From assembly GCA_002396325.1 (NCBI GenBank), contig DGXM01000057.1, forward strand, positions 1 through 10,606: a DNA stretch of 10,606 nucleotides, in the 5' to 3' direction. Under the pieces are notes generated by a model. That model ran no database searches. It had not been told where the DNA came from and saw only the letters and a list, made by a program, of their open reading frames with translations. Source of the DNA: Treponema sp. UBA4232. GTDB taxonomy: Bacteria; Spirochaetota; Spirochaetia; Treponematales; Treponemataceae. A program made the position numbers and the translations under genes. How positions within the stretch are numbered: the stretch's first letter is position 1; each line of letters begins with the position of its first letter. Shown here piece after piece: positions 1 to 7,045 of the stretch.

Positions 1-743
1 GAAAACATAAGTGCATTATATGAAGGCAATTCAAAAGAATCCGGTTGAAACTCCTCATTTGTAAGCGGTCCATAAAAATAAACATGAGTTAAAGCAGGAC
101 GTAATGTAAATTCACTATTGTTAATTGTTAAAGTGATTTTATCTTCTTCGATACTTAAAACTTTATATATTTCCGTCTTAACTTCACTTTCATACTCTTC
201 ATCACCATAAGATGCTTTTACAGTTATTGTTTTATCTTTTATCGAAACAAAATATTTTCCATTTCCACCAGCACCAGATTCCAGTAATCCCATATTATAA
301 GAGTTGTCCAAATCAAACTTATAATATTTTCTTGTTCCTGTTACCCATGGAAATCGACAAAGGTATCTTTGTAAATCATTGTCTGTCCATTTTTTTGTGG
401 AAAATGGTTCAAGTTTATCTGTCAAATAGCCACCAAAAATCCAGCCATATACATTCTTATTTGATTTAATAGTTTCTAGAGGAAGCAAAATTTGTACCCA
501 GTTAGATTTTATTCCGTCTATTGTTGTTTCTTCTCCTACAGAAATTATTTTTACTTTCATTCTGTCATAAAGAACTCCGATTTTACTTCCAGATAAAGTT
601 GGTTTATTTCTTATTCTCAAACCTTCTGGAGAATTAACATATAAGTGTTCAATGTGTTTATTATTTTTGAAATAGTTTATGTCTAATGAAAACATTAAAT
701 TTGAACTGAATAATAAAATTAATAACAATAAATACTTTTTCAT
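1..743 (-). CDS. Exported SH3b-domain protein, 3' end outside window
   Basis: This frame is open from the ATG at 743-741 to the left edge (247 complete codons) and has no stop in the window, so the C-terminus is missing. An AGGAG at 753-749 lies 5 nt before the ATG. Residues 1-19 form a signal peptide: two lysines, then a run of Leu/Ile, ending near MFS-LD, with no lipobox cysteine, so periplasmic export is likely. Residues about 34-108 look like a bacterial SH3 (SH3b) domain: GLRIRNKP at 41-48, Trp82, and GWIFGGYL at 100-107. Such domains usually bind peptidoglycan or other ligands in cell-envelope proteins, and secreted SH3b proteins of this style are common in treponemes. Residues 109-247 are rich in Lys, Thr and beta-prone segments, and I recognise no family there. 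The gene is clearly more AT-rich than the operon on the right. The SH3b call is good; the cellular role is unknown. Confidence 0.85.
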   Translation of the reverse strand, partial: MKKYLLLLILLFSSNLMFSLDINYFKNNKHIEHLYVNSPEGLRIRNKPTLSGSKIGVLYDRMKVKIISVGEETTIDGIKSNWVQILLPLETIKSNKNVYGWIFGGYLTDKLEPFSTKKWTDNDLQRYLCRFPWVTGTRKYYKFDLDNSYNMGLLESGAGGNGKYFVSIKDKTITVKASYGDEEYESEVKTEIYKVLSIEEDKITLTINNSEFTLRPALTHVYFYGPLTNEEFQPDSFELPSYNALMF

Positions 744-818
744 TTTTTCTCCTAAGCACCCCAGTGCGGGTGTCAGCATGACATCACTTCGTTTGGCCTC
801 CCCATGTCATTCAGGACC

Positions 819-858
819 TGCCGCTACCGTCATCCAGGGCTTGCCGCTACCGTCATCC
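819..858. repeat. 17-nt direct repeat, two copies
   Basis: The sequence TGCCGCTACCGTCATCC occurs exactly at 819-835 and again at 842-858, separated by 6 nt. The second copy runs into the inverted-repeat element that starts at 852. This part of the 744-1090 gap contains no convincing reading frame. Confidence 0.8.
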
Positions 859-915
859 CGAACTTGATTCGGGATCTCACTTGTACAAGAGATGCTGAAT
901 CAAGTTCAGCATGAC
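852..915. repeat. MITE/REP-like inverted repeat with two nested hairpins
   Basis: Two 27-nt arms, 852-878 and 889-915, are inverted copies of each other matching at 23 of 27 positions, separated by 10 nt. Each arm is itself a hairpin: ATCCCGAA (855-862) pairs with TTCGGGAT (868-875) around CTTGA, and TGCTGAA (893-899) pairs with TTCAGCA (905-911) around TCAAG. The mismatches between arms are mostly compensated inside each hairpin. The ends read GTCAT...ATGAC. This is the look of a dispersed non-coding repeat (REPIN or MITE). No open frame or transposase is present, and no T-run follows, so a simple terminator is less likely. Confidence 0.75.
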
Positions 916-984
916 ATTGCTTCGTTCAGCATGACATTACTTCGCTTGGCATGACACAGCCTCGTTCAGCGTGACACAGCCTAA
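905..984. repeat. Four tandem 20-nt degenerate repeats
   Basis: Four units of exactly 20 nt follow head to tail: 905-924, 925-944, 945-964 and 965-984. The second unit reads TTCAGCATGACATTACTTCG; the others differ at a few positions. The first two units end ATT(G/A)CTTCG, while the last two share CACAGCCT before their final two bases. A further isolated copy lies at 772-791. The first unit overlaps the right arm of the 852-915 inverted repeat, so the tandem array probably grew from the end of that element. Confidence 0.8.
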
Positions 985-1008
985 GTGAGAACACAGCATA
1001 TACTGTTT

Positions 1009-1070
1009 AATGTCACACGGCATCGAAAATCCGTCGTTTCTCCGATTTGATTTTGACTCCGTGTGACATT
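1009..1070. repeat. 62-bp palindromic element downstream of the GH43 gene
   Basis: AATGTCACACGG (1009-1020) and CCGTGTGACATT (1059-1070) are a perfect 12-nt inverted repeat around a 38-nt centre that can pair only in part. It starts about 20 nt past the stop codon of the minus-strand GH43 gene, so in that transcript it would fold into a long stem. It may help end transcription or protect the mRNA 3' end, but it has no clear U-tract. It may equally be another copy of a mobile intergenic repeat. Confidence 0.6.
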
Positions 1071-1090
1071 CTGCCGCTGAGGAAATTAAT

Positions 1091-2062
1091 TTAGCGTTCC
1101 ATTCCGTCCATCGTGATGATACCACCGTTTGCATCGAACTTCAGCTCACGGAATTTAATGTTGCGTTTCTGATTTATGCCGTTCGACCTTTCGCAGTCGT
1201 GGTAAAACAGATACCATTTTCCGTGATACTCAAGTATTGAATGATGTGTGGTCCATCCCAGAACCGGGGTCAGAATCTTTCCGCCGTATGTGTAAGGACC
1301 GTATACATTTTTCGATGTCGCATAGCAGAGGAAATGAGTTGTTCCTGTTGAATAGGTGAAGTAATAGGTGTCGCCCTTTTTGAAAATCCACGGGTCTTCG
1401 AAGTAGCGTCTCTCTTCATCGCCTCCGGTAAGGGGCTTCCCGTTTTCGTCAACAATCACGAGGTCACGGAAATCTTCCGCAAGCTCGGTCAGGTTGTCTT
1501 TCATAAGGGCAATCTTCGGTGTGCAGGCAGGCTCGGATCCGCGGGGCTCTTTGTTGTCTGCGCTCCATTTGTTGTTGCGGTACTGGTCAAGCTGGCCTCC
1601 CCACAATCCGCCCGCTGTGAGATAATATTTTTTGTCAGTGTCTTCGAAAAGACACGGGTCAATCGAATAAGTGCCCTTGATGTAATCCGGCTCGGGCTTG
1701 AAAGGTCCCTCGGGTCTGTCGCCGATTGCCATTCCTATGCGGAACATTCCCTCTTTGTCGCGGGCAGGAAACACGAAATAATACTTGCCGTCCTTTTCAG
1801 CACAGTCAGGTGCCCACAACTGCTTGCTCGCCCATTTCACATCCTCAAGCTTGAGTACACATCCACAGTCGCGCGGCAGAGTTTTTTCGTCAGCCATCTC
1901 GTAGACGTGATAATCCTTCATATTATACTGATCGCCGTTGTCGTTGTTTTCAACGTCTTCATCTTCATCATGTGAGGGGTAAATATAGATTTTATCATTA
2001 AACACATGAGCCGAAGGATCTGCTGTGTACAAATCCATTACAAGTGGTTTCTTTTCAATCAT
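1091..2062 (-). CDS. Glycoside hydrolase family 43 (beta-xylosidase / alpha-L-arabinofuranosidase type)
   Basis: The 323-residue protein has the five-bladed propeller pattern of GH43, an inverting glycosidase family that acts on xylan- and arabinan-derived sugars. The expected acidic triad is visible: Asp15 in TADPSAHVF (general base), Asp135 in YSIDPCLFED (pKa modulator) and Glu222 in RYFEDPWIFKKGD (general acid). Other blade motifs are LWAPDCAEKDGKYYFVFP at 82-99 and HHSILEYHGKWYLFYHD near the C-terminus. There is no signal peptide and no carbohydrate-binding module, so it probably cleaves imported oligosaccharides in the cytoplasm. I chose the ATG at 2062 because AGGAG (2073-2069) sits 6 nt upstream; an in-frame ATG at 2110 would add 16 residues but has no ribosome-binding site. 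The gene stands alone and is divergent from the redox operon. Family assignment is firm; the exact substrate is not. Confidence 0.9.
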   Translation of the reverse strand: MIEKKPLVMDLYTADPSAHVFNDKIYIYPSHDEDEDVENNDNGDQYNMKDYHVYEMADEKTLPRDCGCVLKLEDVKWASKQLWAPDCAEKDGKYYFVFPARDKEGMFRIGMAIGDRPEGPFKPEPDYIKGTYSIDPCLFEDTDKKYYLTAGGLWGGQLDQYRNNKWSADNKEPRGSEPACTPKIALMKDNLTELAEDFRDLVIVDENGKPLTGGDEERRYFEDPWIFKKGDTYYFTYSTGTTHFLCYATSKNVYGPYTYGGKILTPVLGWTTHHSILEYHGKWYLFYHDCERSNGINQKRNIKFRELKFDANGGIITMDGMER

Positions 2063-2113
2063 ATCGATCTCCTGATTTTCATTATATATCAAGAATTTTA
2101 TTGATACCATAGA

Positions 2114-2144
2114 GGAATTTTATTATTGGAGAGTAAAAAATTCC
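2114..2144. promoter_or_regulatory. 8-nt inverted repeat upstream of GH43 gene, possible operator
   Basis: GGAATTTT (2114-2121) and AAAATTCC (2137-2144) form a perfect inverted repeat with a 15-nt spacer, 50-80 nt upstream of the chosen GH43 start. In this position it could bind a dimeric regulator of sugar-use genes. No regulator is encoded in the window, and an AT-rich region can produce such a repeat by chance. An AT-rich minus-strand hexamer TATAAT at 2086-2081 lies close to the start and lacks a good -35, so the GH43 promoter itself stays uncertain. Confidence 0.3.
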
Positions 2145-2244
2145 GCTCTTGTAAAAAAAAACGAAGAATGTATTTCAAGAGTTAGCCTTGACTAATCTTT
2201 TCATAAAATGCAAAATTTCTCTAGCAAATTTGTTTCCGATAATT

Positions 2245-2250
2245 TATAAT
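2245..2250 (+). promoter_or_regulatory. hdrB: Candidate -10 box for the hdr-flx operon
   Basis: A perfect TATAAT lies at 2245-2250, in the only stretch where a promoter for the long plus-strand operon would be expected. No good -35 is present at the usual 16-18 nt spacing; TTGTTT at 2230-2235 is too close, and a TTGACT at 2188-2193 is not paired with a strong -10. If used, transcription would begin near 2257 and leave a leader of about 130 nt before hdrB. Confidence 0.35.
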
Positions 2251-2385
2251 ATTGCAAATAGGTGGAATAAGTGGCGTATTCCTTCCCTACGCTCATGTGG
2301 CGCAAAACCACAAAATCATATAACAAAACGGGGCTGAGCTTCTGGCACGGTCTCACGCATATTTTTTGTAAGAGGAAGTAGTCCA
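2251..2385 (+). other. Leader of the redox operon with small hairpins
   Basis: This stretch precedes hdrB and carries no gene I can support. Small stems can be drawn: GGAATA (2264-2269) with TATTCC (2277-2282), alternatively GCGTA (2274-2278) with TACGC (2288-2292), and GTGG (2297-2300) with CCAC (2308-2311). The first two share bases and exclude each other. I recognise no known riboswitch class. An AGAGGA ribosome-binding site for hdrB is at 2371-2376. Confidence 0.3.
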
Positions 2386-3210
2386 ATGGAGAATACCAAA
2401 CACTACGCATACTTTCCGGGATGCACGTTGAAGAACAAGGCCCTGGACCTTGACTATTATGCACGTGCTTCTGCGGAGGCGCTCGGATTCACACTTGACG
2501 AAATCCCTGAGTGGCAGTGCTGCGGCGGTGAATATCCGCTTGCAAAAGATGAGATTGCCACCAAACTTTCTTCAGTACGTGCTTTGGCTGACGCACAGAA
2601 GGAAGGAAAGGATTTGGTCACGCTGTGTTCTGCATGTTACAATGTCATCAAGCAGGTTAACCACGACATGCAGACGGATGAAAATGTCATCCTGAAGGTG
2701 AACAATTACCTGGCACATGACGAAATCGAGTATCACGGAGAGACCAAGGTAGTGCATTTCCTTGAGATTCTGCGTGATGAAATCGGCTGGGACAACGTGA
2801 AGGCCGCCGTCAAGAATCCGTTCAAGGGAAAGAAAATCGGAGCCTACTACGGATGCCTTTTGCTCCGTCCCGGAAAAATTCTCCAGTTCGATGATCCTGA
2901 AAATCCACAAATAATAGAAGATTTTATAAAGGCGATTGGTGCAACTCCCGTCATTTACGCCCAGAGAAACGAGTGCTGCGGTGCTTATACGGCTCTTGAA
3001 GATGCGTCAATTCCTCAGAAACGCGCAAAGGCAATTCTGGACAATGCCTCCGATCAGGGTGCTGACTTCCTTGTGACAAGTTGTCCGCTCTGCCGCTACA
3101 ACCTCATAAAGAACAAAGGTTCAAGCAGTCTCGACGTGATTTATTTCACAGAACTTCTTGCCGAGGCCCTCGGAGTGAAGGAACCTTTGAAGGAGGCCGT
3201 GAATGCTTAA
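2386..3210 (+). CDS. hdrB: HdrB-like subunit, two CCG (non-cubane 4Fe-4S) domains
   Basis: This is the heterodisulfide reductase subunit B family: the soluble subunit that, in methanogens, holds two non-cubane 4Fe-4S clusters and cleaves the CoM-S-S-CoB disulfide. Both cysteine sets are complete in this 274-residue protein: Cys13, Cys45-Cys46-Gly47, Cys81/Cys84, and Cys157, Cys197-Cys198-Gly199, Cys233/Cys236. The YYGCLLLRPG stretch before the second set is typical. The ATG follows AGAGGA (2371-2376) at 9 nt. It is the first gene of the operon and overlaps hdrC by 8 nt. Since a bacterium of this type is not expected to use CoM/CoB, the real high-potential partner is probably another disulfide or the fumarate-reductase-like module encoded at the operon end. 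The family call is firm; the acceptor is inferred. Confidence 0.93.
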   Translation: MENTKHYAYFPGCTLKNKALDLDYYARASAEALGFTLDEIPEWQCCGGEYPLAKDEIATKLSSVRALADAQKEGKDLVTLCSACYNVIKQVNHDMQTDENVILKVNNYLAHDEIEYHGETKVVHFLEILRDEIGWDNVKAAVKNPFKGKKIGAYYGCLLLRPGKILQFDDPENPQIIEDFIKAIGATPVIYAQRNECCGAYTALEDASIPQKRAKAILDNASDQGADFLVTSCPLCRYNLIKNKGSSSLDVIYFTELLAEALGVKEPLKEAVNA

Positions 3211-3598
3211 TTCAGAAATCGAGGAGTTTAAAAGTCAGCTCGAGGCAATCAGCGGAGTGAACACGAAAAAGTGCATGGTCTGCGGAAAGTGCTCGGGCAC
3301 ATGTCCCAACTATGACGAGATGGAGTATCACCCGCATCAGTTCGTGCAGATGGTGGAGAACGGAGAAATTGAAAAACTCATGGCATCTTCTTCCATCTAC
3401 AAGTGTCTTTCATGCTTTGCCTGCCTTGAACGCTGCCCGCGTCAGGTTGAACCGGCAAAACTCATCGAAGCGGTGCGACTGGCAGTGGAAAGACAGAGAG
3501 GTCCCCAGCATTTGAATGCCGAGGATGTGGCTCAGTATCTGGATGCCGATATGCCTCAGCAGGCTATTGTCAGTGCGTTCAGGAAATACAAGAAATAA
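3203..3598 (+). CDS. hdrC: HdrC-like subunit, 2x[4Fe-4S] ferredoxin
   Basis: The 131-residue soluble protein carries two complete ferredoxin motifs, Cys24-Cys27-Cys30-Cys34-Pro and Cys68-Cys71-Cys74-Cys78-Pro, spaced as in HdrC. In the Hdr complex this subunit conducts electrons from HdrA to HdrB. It has no membrane segments, so it belongs with the cytoplasmic HdrABC type and not HdrDE. The start at 3203 lies inside the end of hdrB (overlap 8 nt), with AGGAGG at 3191-3196 and a 6-nt spacer, which points to coupled translation and equal amounts of the two subunits. The stop at 3596-3598 is immediately followed by the ribosome-binding site of hdrA. The gene order B-C-A is a common arrangement in bacterial Hdr loci. 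Confidence 0.92.
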   Translation: MLNSEIEEFKSQLEAISGVNTKKCMVCGKCSGTCPNYDEMEYHPHQFVQMVENGEIEKLMASSSIYKCLSCFACLERCPRQVEPAKLIEAVRLAVERQRGPQHLNAEDVAQYLDADMPQQAIVSAFRKYKK

Positions 3599-3608
3599 GG
3601 AGTGGTAG

Positions 3609-5621
3609 ATGGAAAAGATTGGTGTTTTCGTATGCCACTGCGGCACGAATATTGCAGGTACTGTTGACGTTGCAAAGGTAGCGGAGGAACTCGGAAAAGT
3701 TCCCGGAGTTGAATTCTCAACCCACTACACTTACATGTGTTCATCAGCCGGACAGAAGATGATTGAGGAGACTATCAAGGAAAAGGGACTCACAGGCGTT
3801 GTGCTCTGTTCCTGCTCTCCCCGTATGCACGAAAAGACGTTCCGCGGTTGCGCAGAGCGTGCGGGACTCAACCCGTTCAAAGTCGAGATTGCAAACATCC
3901 GCGAACAGGATTCATGGGTCATAAAGGATATGGCGGAAGCCACGGAAAAGGCAATTGCCCTGGGTAAGGCTGCCGTTGCAAAGACAATCCTTGACACCCC
4001 GCTCACACCGGGCGAAACCCCGATGACAAAGAGGGCACTCGTTATCGGAGGAGGAATCGCAGGAATCACGGCGGCTCTTGACATTGCCGACGCAGGATTC
4101 CCGGTCGACATCGTTGAGACAAAACCGACTGTCGGTGGAAAGATGGCCATGCTCGACAAGACCTTCCCGACCCTTGACTGCGCATCCTGCATCGTCACAC
4201 CTAAGATGACGGAAGTAAGCCAGAACCCGAACATCCGCATTCTTTCCTACAGCGAAGTGCAGAGCGTCACGGGCTATGTCGGAAACTTCACCGCACAGAT
4301 AAAGAGAAAGGCCCGCTATGTTGACGAAACAAAGTGCACAGGATGCGGCGCATGTATTGAAAAATGTCCGAACAAGAGGGTTCCGAACGACTTCAACCTG
4401 AACTTGAACAATAAGACTGCAATTTATATTCCTTTTGCACAGGCTGTTCCTAAAGTTGCAACAATTGATGCCGGCTACTGTCTTCACATGAACGCCCTCA
4501 AAAAAGGAAAGGACAACGTGTGCGGAATGTGCCAGAAGGTTTGCGGCGTGGGTGCCATTGACTTCAATGCAAAAGATACGGTGATTGAAGAAAAATACGG
4601 AGCCATCGTCGTGGCAACAGGTTACAATCCCATTGATCTTAAGCCCTTCGACGAGTTTGCATACGCACAGAGCAAGGATGTCGTTTCATCCCTTGAGTTC
4701 GAGCGTCTCTGCAATGCCGCGGGACCGACAAACGGAGTTCTCCTCCGCCCTTCAGACGGAAAGCCTCCGAAGACGATTGTATTTGTTCAGTGCGTGGGAA
4801 GCCGCTGTTCAGCAGACGCCTCAAAGGGGCATGAATACTGCTCAAAGGTGTGCTGCATGTACACTGCAAAACATGCAATCCTTACCCGTGACCACTATCC
4901 GGACACAAACTGCTACGTATTCTACATTGACGTGCGTACACCAGGAAAGAACTTTGACGAGTTCTACCGCCGTGCTGTCGAGCAGTACGGAGTGCATTAC
5001 ATCAAGGGTATGGTCGGAAAAGTCACTCCTCAGTCAGACGGAACACTGGATGTACAGGGAAGCGATTTGATTCTGAACCGTCAGGTGCACATCAAGGCAG
5101 ACATGGTTGTTCTCGCCGCGTCAATCGAAGCAGACAAGAGTGCACGTCCGCTTGCAACGATGCTCACCACTTCAATGGACAACAACGACTTCTTCCTTGA
5201 GGCCCATGCAAAGCTCCGCCCGGTTGAAAGCCCGACTGCGGGTATCTTCCTTGCCGGATGCTGCCAGGGACCAAAGGATATTCCGGAAACTGTCGCGCAG
5301 TCATCGGGAGCCGCCGCAAAGGCAATCTGTCTTTTGGTAAAAGACAAGCTCAAGAACGACCCGTGCACCGCCCACCCGGACGAGAATATGTGCAACGGAT
5401 GCGGCCAGTGCGCAAACGTGTGTCCTTACGGTGCCATCTCTTATGTGGACAAGGATTTCCGCGGCCCGAACAGAACTACAATCACACGCCACGTCTCACA
5501 GGTCAATACGGCCATGTGCCACGGATGCGGTGCTTGTACGGTTGCATGTCCTTCCGGCGCAATGGATCTCTTCGGATTCAGCAACAAACAAATCATGGCG
5601 GAGGTGGATGCGGTATTGTAA
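3609..5621 (+). CDS. hdrA: HdrA-like flavin-based electron-bifurcating subunit
   Basis: HdrA holds the FAD that splits electron pairs between ferredoxin and the HdrCB branch. This 670-residue copy has the full-length layout: an N-terminal domain with Cys9-x-Cys11, Cys44, Cys67-x-Cys69 and Cys81; the FAD Rossmann motif GGGIAG at 147-152 followed by GGKMAMLDKTFPTLDCASC with Cys191/Cys194; an inserted ferredoxin set Cys243-246-249-253; a second group Cys291, Cys305, Cys308, Cys312; and two C-terminal ferredoxin motifs at Cys595-598-601-605 and Cys637-640-643-647, the likely exit to free ferredoxin. It is not fused to MvhD or to an NADH-binding domain, and no in-frame TGA (selenocysteine) is seen. 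AAGGAG at 3597-3602 lies 6 nt before the ATG. It is the central energy-conserving subunit of the operon. Confidence 0.94.
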   Translation: MEKIGVFVCHCGTNIAGTVDVAKVAEELGKVPGVEFSTHYTYMCSSAGQKMIEETIKEKGLTGVVLCSCSPRMHEKTFRGCAERAGLNPFKVEIANIREQDSWVIKDMAEATEKAIALGKAAVAKTILDTPLTPGETPMTKRALVIGGGIAGITAALDIADAGFPVDIVETKPTVGGKMAMLDKTFPTLDCASCIVTPKMTEVSQNPNIRILSYSEVQSVTGYVGNFTAQIKRKARYVDETKCTGCGACIEKCPNKRVPNDFNLNLNNKTAIYIPFAQAVPKVATIDAGYCLHMNALKKGKDNVCGMCQKVCGVGAIDFNAKDTVIEEKYGAIVVATGYNPIDLKPFDEFAYAQSKDVVSSLEFERLCNAAGPTNGVLLRPSDGKPPKTIVFVQCVGSRCSADASKGHEYCSKVCCMYTAKHAILTRDHYPDTNCYVFYIDVRTPGKNFDEFYRRAVEQYGVHYIKGMVGKVTPQSDGTLDVQGSDLILNRQVHIKADMVVLAASIEADKSARPLATMLTTSMDNNDFFLEAHAKLRPVESPTAGIFLAGCCQGPKDIPETVAQSSGAAAKAICLLVKDKLKNDPCTAHPDENMCNGCGQCANVCPYGAISYVDKDFRGPNRTTITRHVSQVNTAMCHGCGACTVACPSGAMDLFGFSNKQIMAEVDAVL

Positions 5622-5642
5622 TCCGATACTGCAAAAAGACTT

Positions 5643-6095
5643 ATGGAAGAAACTACTACTACAAACAAGACCTGGGAGCCTAAGATTGTGGCATTCTGCT
5701 GCAACTGGTGTTCCTATGCCGGAGCAGACCTTGCGGGAAACAACCGTCTTGAATACCCCGGAAACGTTAAGATTATCCGCATCCCCTGCTCATGCCGCCT
5801 GAACCCGCTGTTCATCCTGCGCGCATTCCAGAGGGGTGCCGACGGAGTGATTTTGTGCGGCTGCCATCCCGGTGACTGCCACTACACAAGCGGAAACTAT
5901 TTTGCACGCCGGCGCATGACGCTTCTTTTCTCCATGCTGAATTACCTCGGCATTGAAAAGGAAAGAACAAGGGTTGAATGGTGCTCTGCGGCTGAAGGTG
6001 TACGCTTCGCCGAAATTATGAACAGCTTCGTGTCGCAGATTACCGCACTCGGAGAAAACAAACGCCTGGAGGATTTGAGATGCAAGAAAAACTGA
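5643..6095 (+). CDS. flxD: FlxD/MvhD-like [2Fe-2S] linker subunit
   Basis: The 150-residue protein belongs to the MvhD family, which passes electrons from an input module (hydrogenase MvhAG or FlxABC) to HdrA through a 2Fe-2S cluster. Its cysteines are in the expected places: Cys19-Cys20-x-x-Cys23 in FCCNWCSYAGADLAG, Cys49-x-Cys51, and Cys72-x-Cys74-x4-Cys79 in CGCHPGDCHY. The C-terminal half has the usual YLGIEKERTRVEWCSAAEG segment. It begins 21 nt after hdrA. No good Shine-Dalgarno sequence precedes the ATG at 5643, unlike its neighbours, so translation may depend on ribosomes finishing hdrA. Its position next to flxC-flxB-flxA and the lack of hydrogenase genes favour the FlxD role over MvhD. 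Confidence 0.9.
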   Translation: MEETTTTNKTWEPKIVAFCCNWCSYAGADLAGNNRLEYPGNVKIIRIPCSCRLNPLFILRAFQRGADGVILCGCHPGDCHYTSGNYFARRRMTLLFSMLNYLGIEKERTRVEWCSAAEGVRFAEIMNSFVSQITALGENKRLEDLRCKKN

Positions 6096-7045
6096 TTAAA
6101 CGCGCAAAAGAATTGCTCTCAGACGGAACAGTCCAGAGCGTAATCGGTTGGAGAAAGGGACTCTTTGACGAAGACATCACACCGTCAGTGTTCAAGACCG
6201 CAGAGGATTTGGAGGCAAACTTCGTGTTCAACAAATTCTGCCGCGCAAACCTTTCAAAATACCTTGTGAAATACACACGTGAGATTGAAATAAAGAAAAG
6301 CACCACCCGCGTGAATAATGCAATGGCAAAACAGCGCGACCCGAACGCACAGGATGCTCCGATTCCAAGCGAAAAAATCCTTGTGTTCCTTAAGCCCGGC
6401 GACAGCCACTCGTTCACACAGCTCTTGAAGGAAAACCGCATCACACGCGATGACGTGTATGCCATCGGAATTCCCTGCAGCTGCACACTGGACGAGGATG
6501 TTCACGGGGAAGGCTGCGACCACTGCCGCAACAAGAAGCATGTGACCTACGATGAGTTGATTGGTGAAGAGACTTATGTTGAGTACACCGACCGCTACGA
6601 CACGGTTTCAAAGCTTGAGAAGATGAACGCCGACGAGCGTTTTGCGTTCTGGCAGAACGAACTTAGCCGCTGCATCAGGTGCAATGCATGCCGCAACGTG
6701 TGTCCCGCCTGTACCTGCGAAAAGTGCGTGTTCGACAACAACAATCTGTACACCACCCAAAAGGTCGCCGTCAACAGTTTCGAAGAAAATCTCTTCCATA
6801 TTATACGCGCATGGCATGTGGCCGGACGATGCACCGACTGCGGAGAATGTTCAAGAGTATGTCCTCAGCACATTCCGCTGCATCTTTTGAACCGCAAGTT
6901 CACAAAAGACATCGATGAACTGTACGGTCCCTACATCGCTGGAAGCGACATGGAAACAAAACCGCCGATGCTCACGTACACCACGGATGACTGCGAGGCA
7001 AGCATTGTCCACCAGCGCGAAGCTCTCTCACAGGAGGCCAAATGA
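6080..7045 (+). CDS. flxC: FlxC-like 4Fe-4S electron-transfer subunit
   Basis: This 321-residue soluble protein ends with two ferredoxin-type sites: Cys198-201-204-208, extended by Cys211, Cys213 and Cys216, and Cys251-254-257-261. An upstream group, Cys133-x-Cys135 in GIPCSC and Cys146-x-x-Cys149 in GCDHC, may hold a further cluster, as seen in related Flx and hydrogenase-linked proteins. In Hdr-Flx systems such proteins relay electrons between the NAD(P)H flavoprotein FlxA and FlxD/HdrA. The ATG at 6080 lies inside the flxD end (16-nt overlap) and has GGAGG at 6068-6072 with a 7-nt spacer. The stop overlaps the flxB start (ATGA). The letter C is assigned by order and cluster pattern, and the choice between FlxB and FlxC is less secure than the complex itself. 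Confidence 0.8.
   Translation: MQEKLIKRAKELLSDGTVQSVIGWRKGLFDEDITPSVFKTAEDLEANFVFNKFCRANLSKYLVKYTREIEIKKSTTRVNNAMAKQRDPNAQDAPIPSEKILVFLKPGDSHSFTQLLKENRITRDDVYAIGIPCSCTLDEDVHGEGCDHCRNKKHVTYDELIGEETYVEYTDRYDTVSKLEKMNADERFAFWQNELSRCIRCNACRNVCPACTCEKCVFDNNNLYTTQKVAVNSFEENLFHIIRAWHVAGRCTDCGECSRVCPQHIPLHLLNRKFTKDIDELYGPYIAGSDMETKPPMLTYTTDDCEASIVHQREALSQEAK

Noticed and set aside
212..469. Plus-strand 85-codon frame in the left region
   Set aside because: It lies opposite the exported SH3b gene, which has a signal peptide, domain motifs and a ribosome-binding site; the plus-strand frame has none of these.
855..875. Rho-independent terminator
   Set aside because: The 8-bp stem lacks a following T-run on either strand and is one half of a larger inverted repeat.
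905..984. Possible CRISPR array
   Set aside because: The 20-nt units are directly joined with no spacers, the copies are degenerate and there are no cas genes.
2063..2110. Upstream ATG at 2110 as the GH43 start
   Set aside because: There is no ribosome-binding site before it, and the added 16 residues do not look like a signal peptide; the ATG at 2062 has AGGAG at 6 nt.
2251..2319. Short peptide frame (ISGVFLPYAHV...) in the operon leader as a gene remnant
   Set aside because: It is about 20 codons long after a stop, has no good start or ribosome-binding site and matches nothing I recognise.
3731..4487. Long minus-strand reading frames (169 and 191 codons) opposite hdrA
   Set aside because: They lie fully inside hdrA, whose cysteine and FAD motifs are intact, and their translations show no recognisable domain; they are shadows caused by codon bias.
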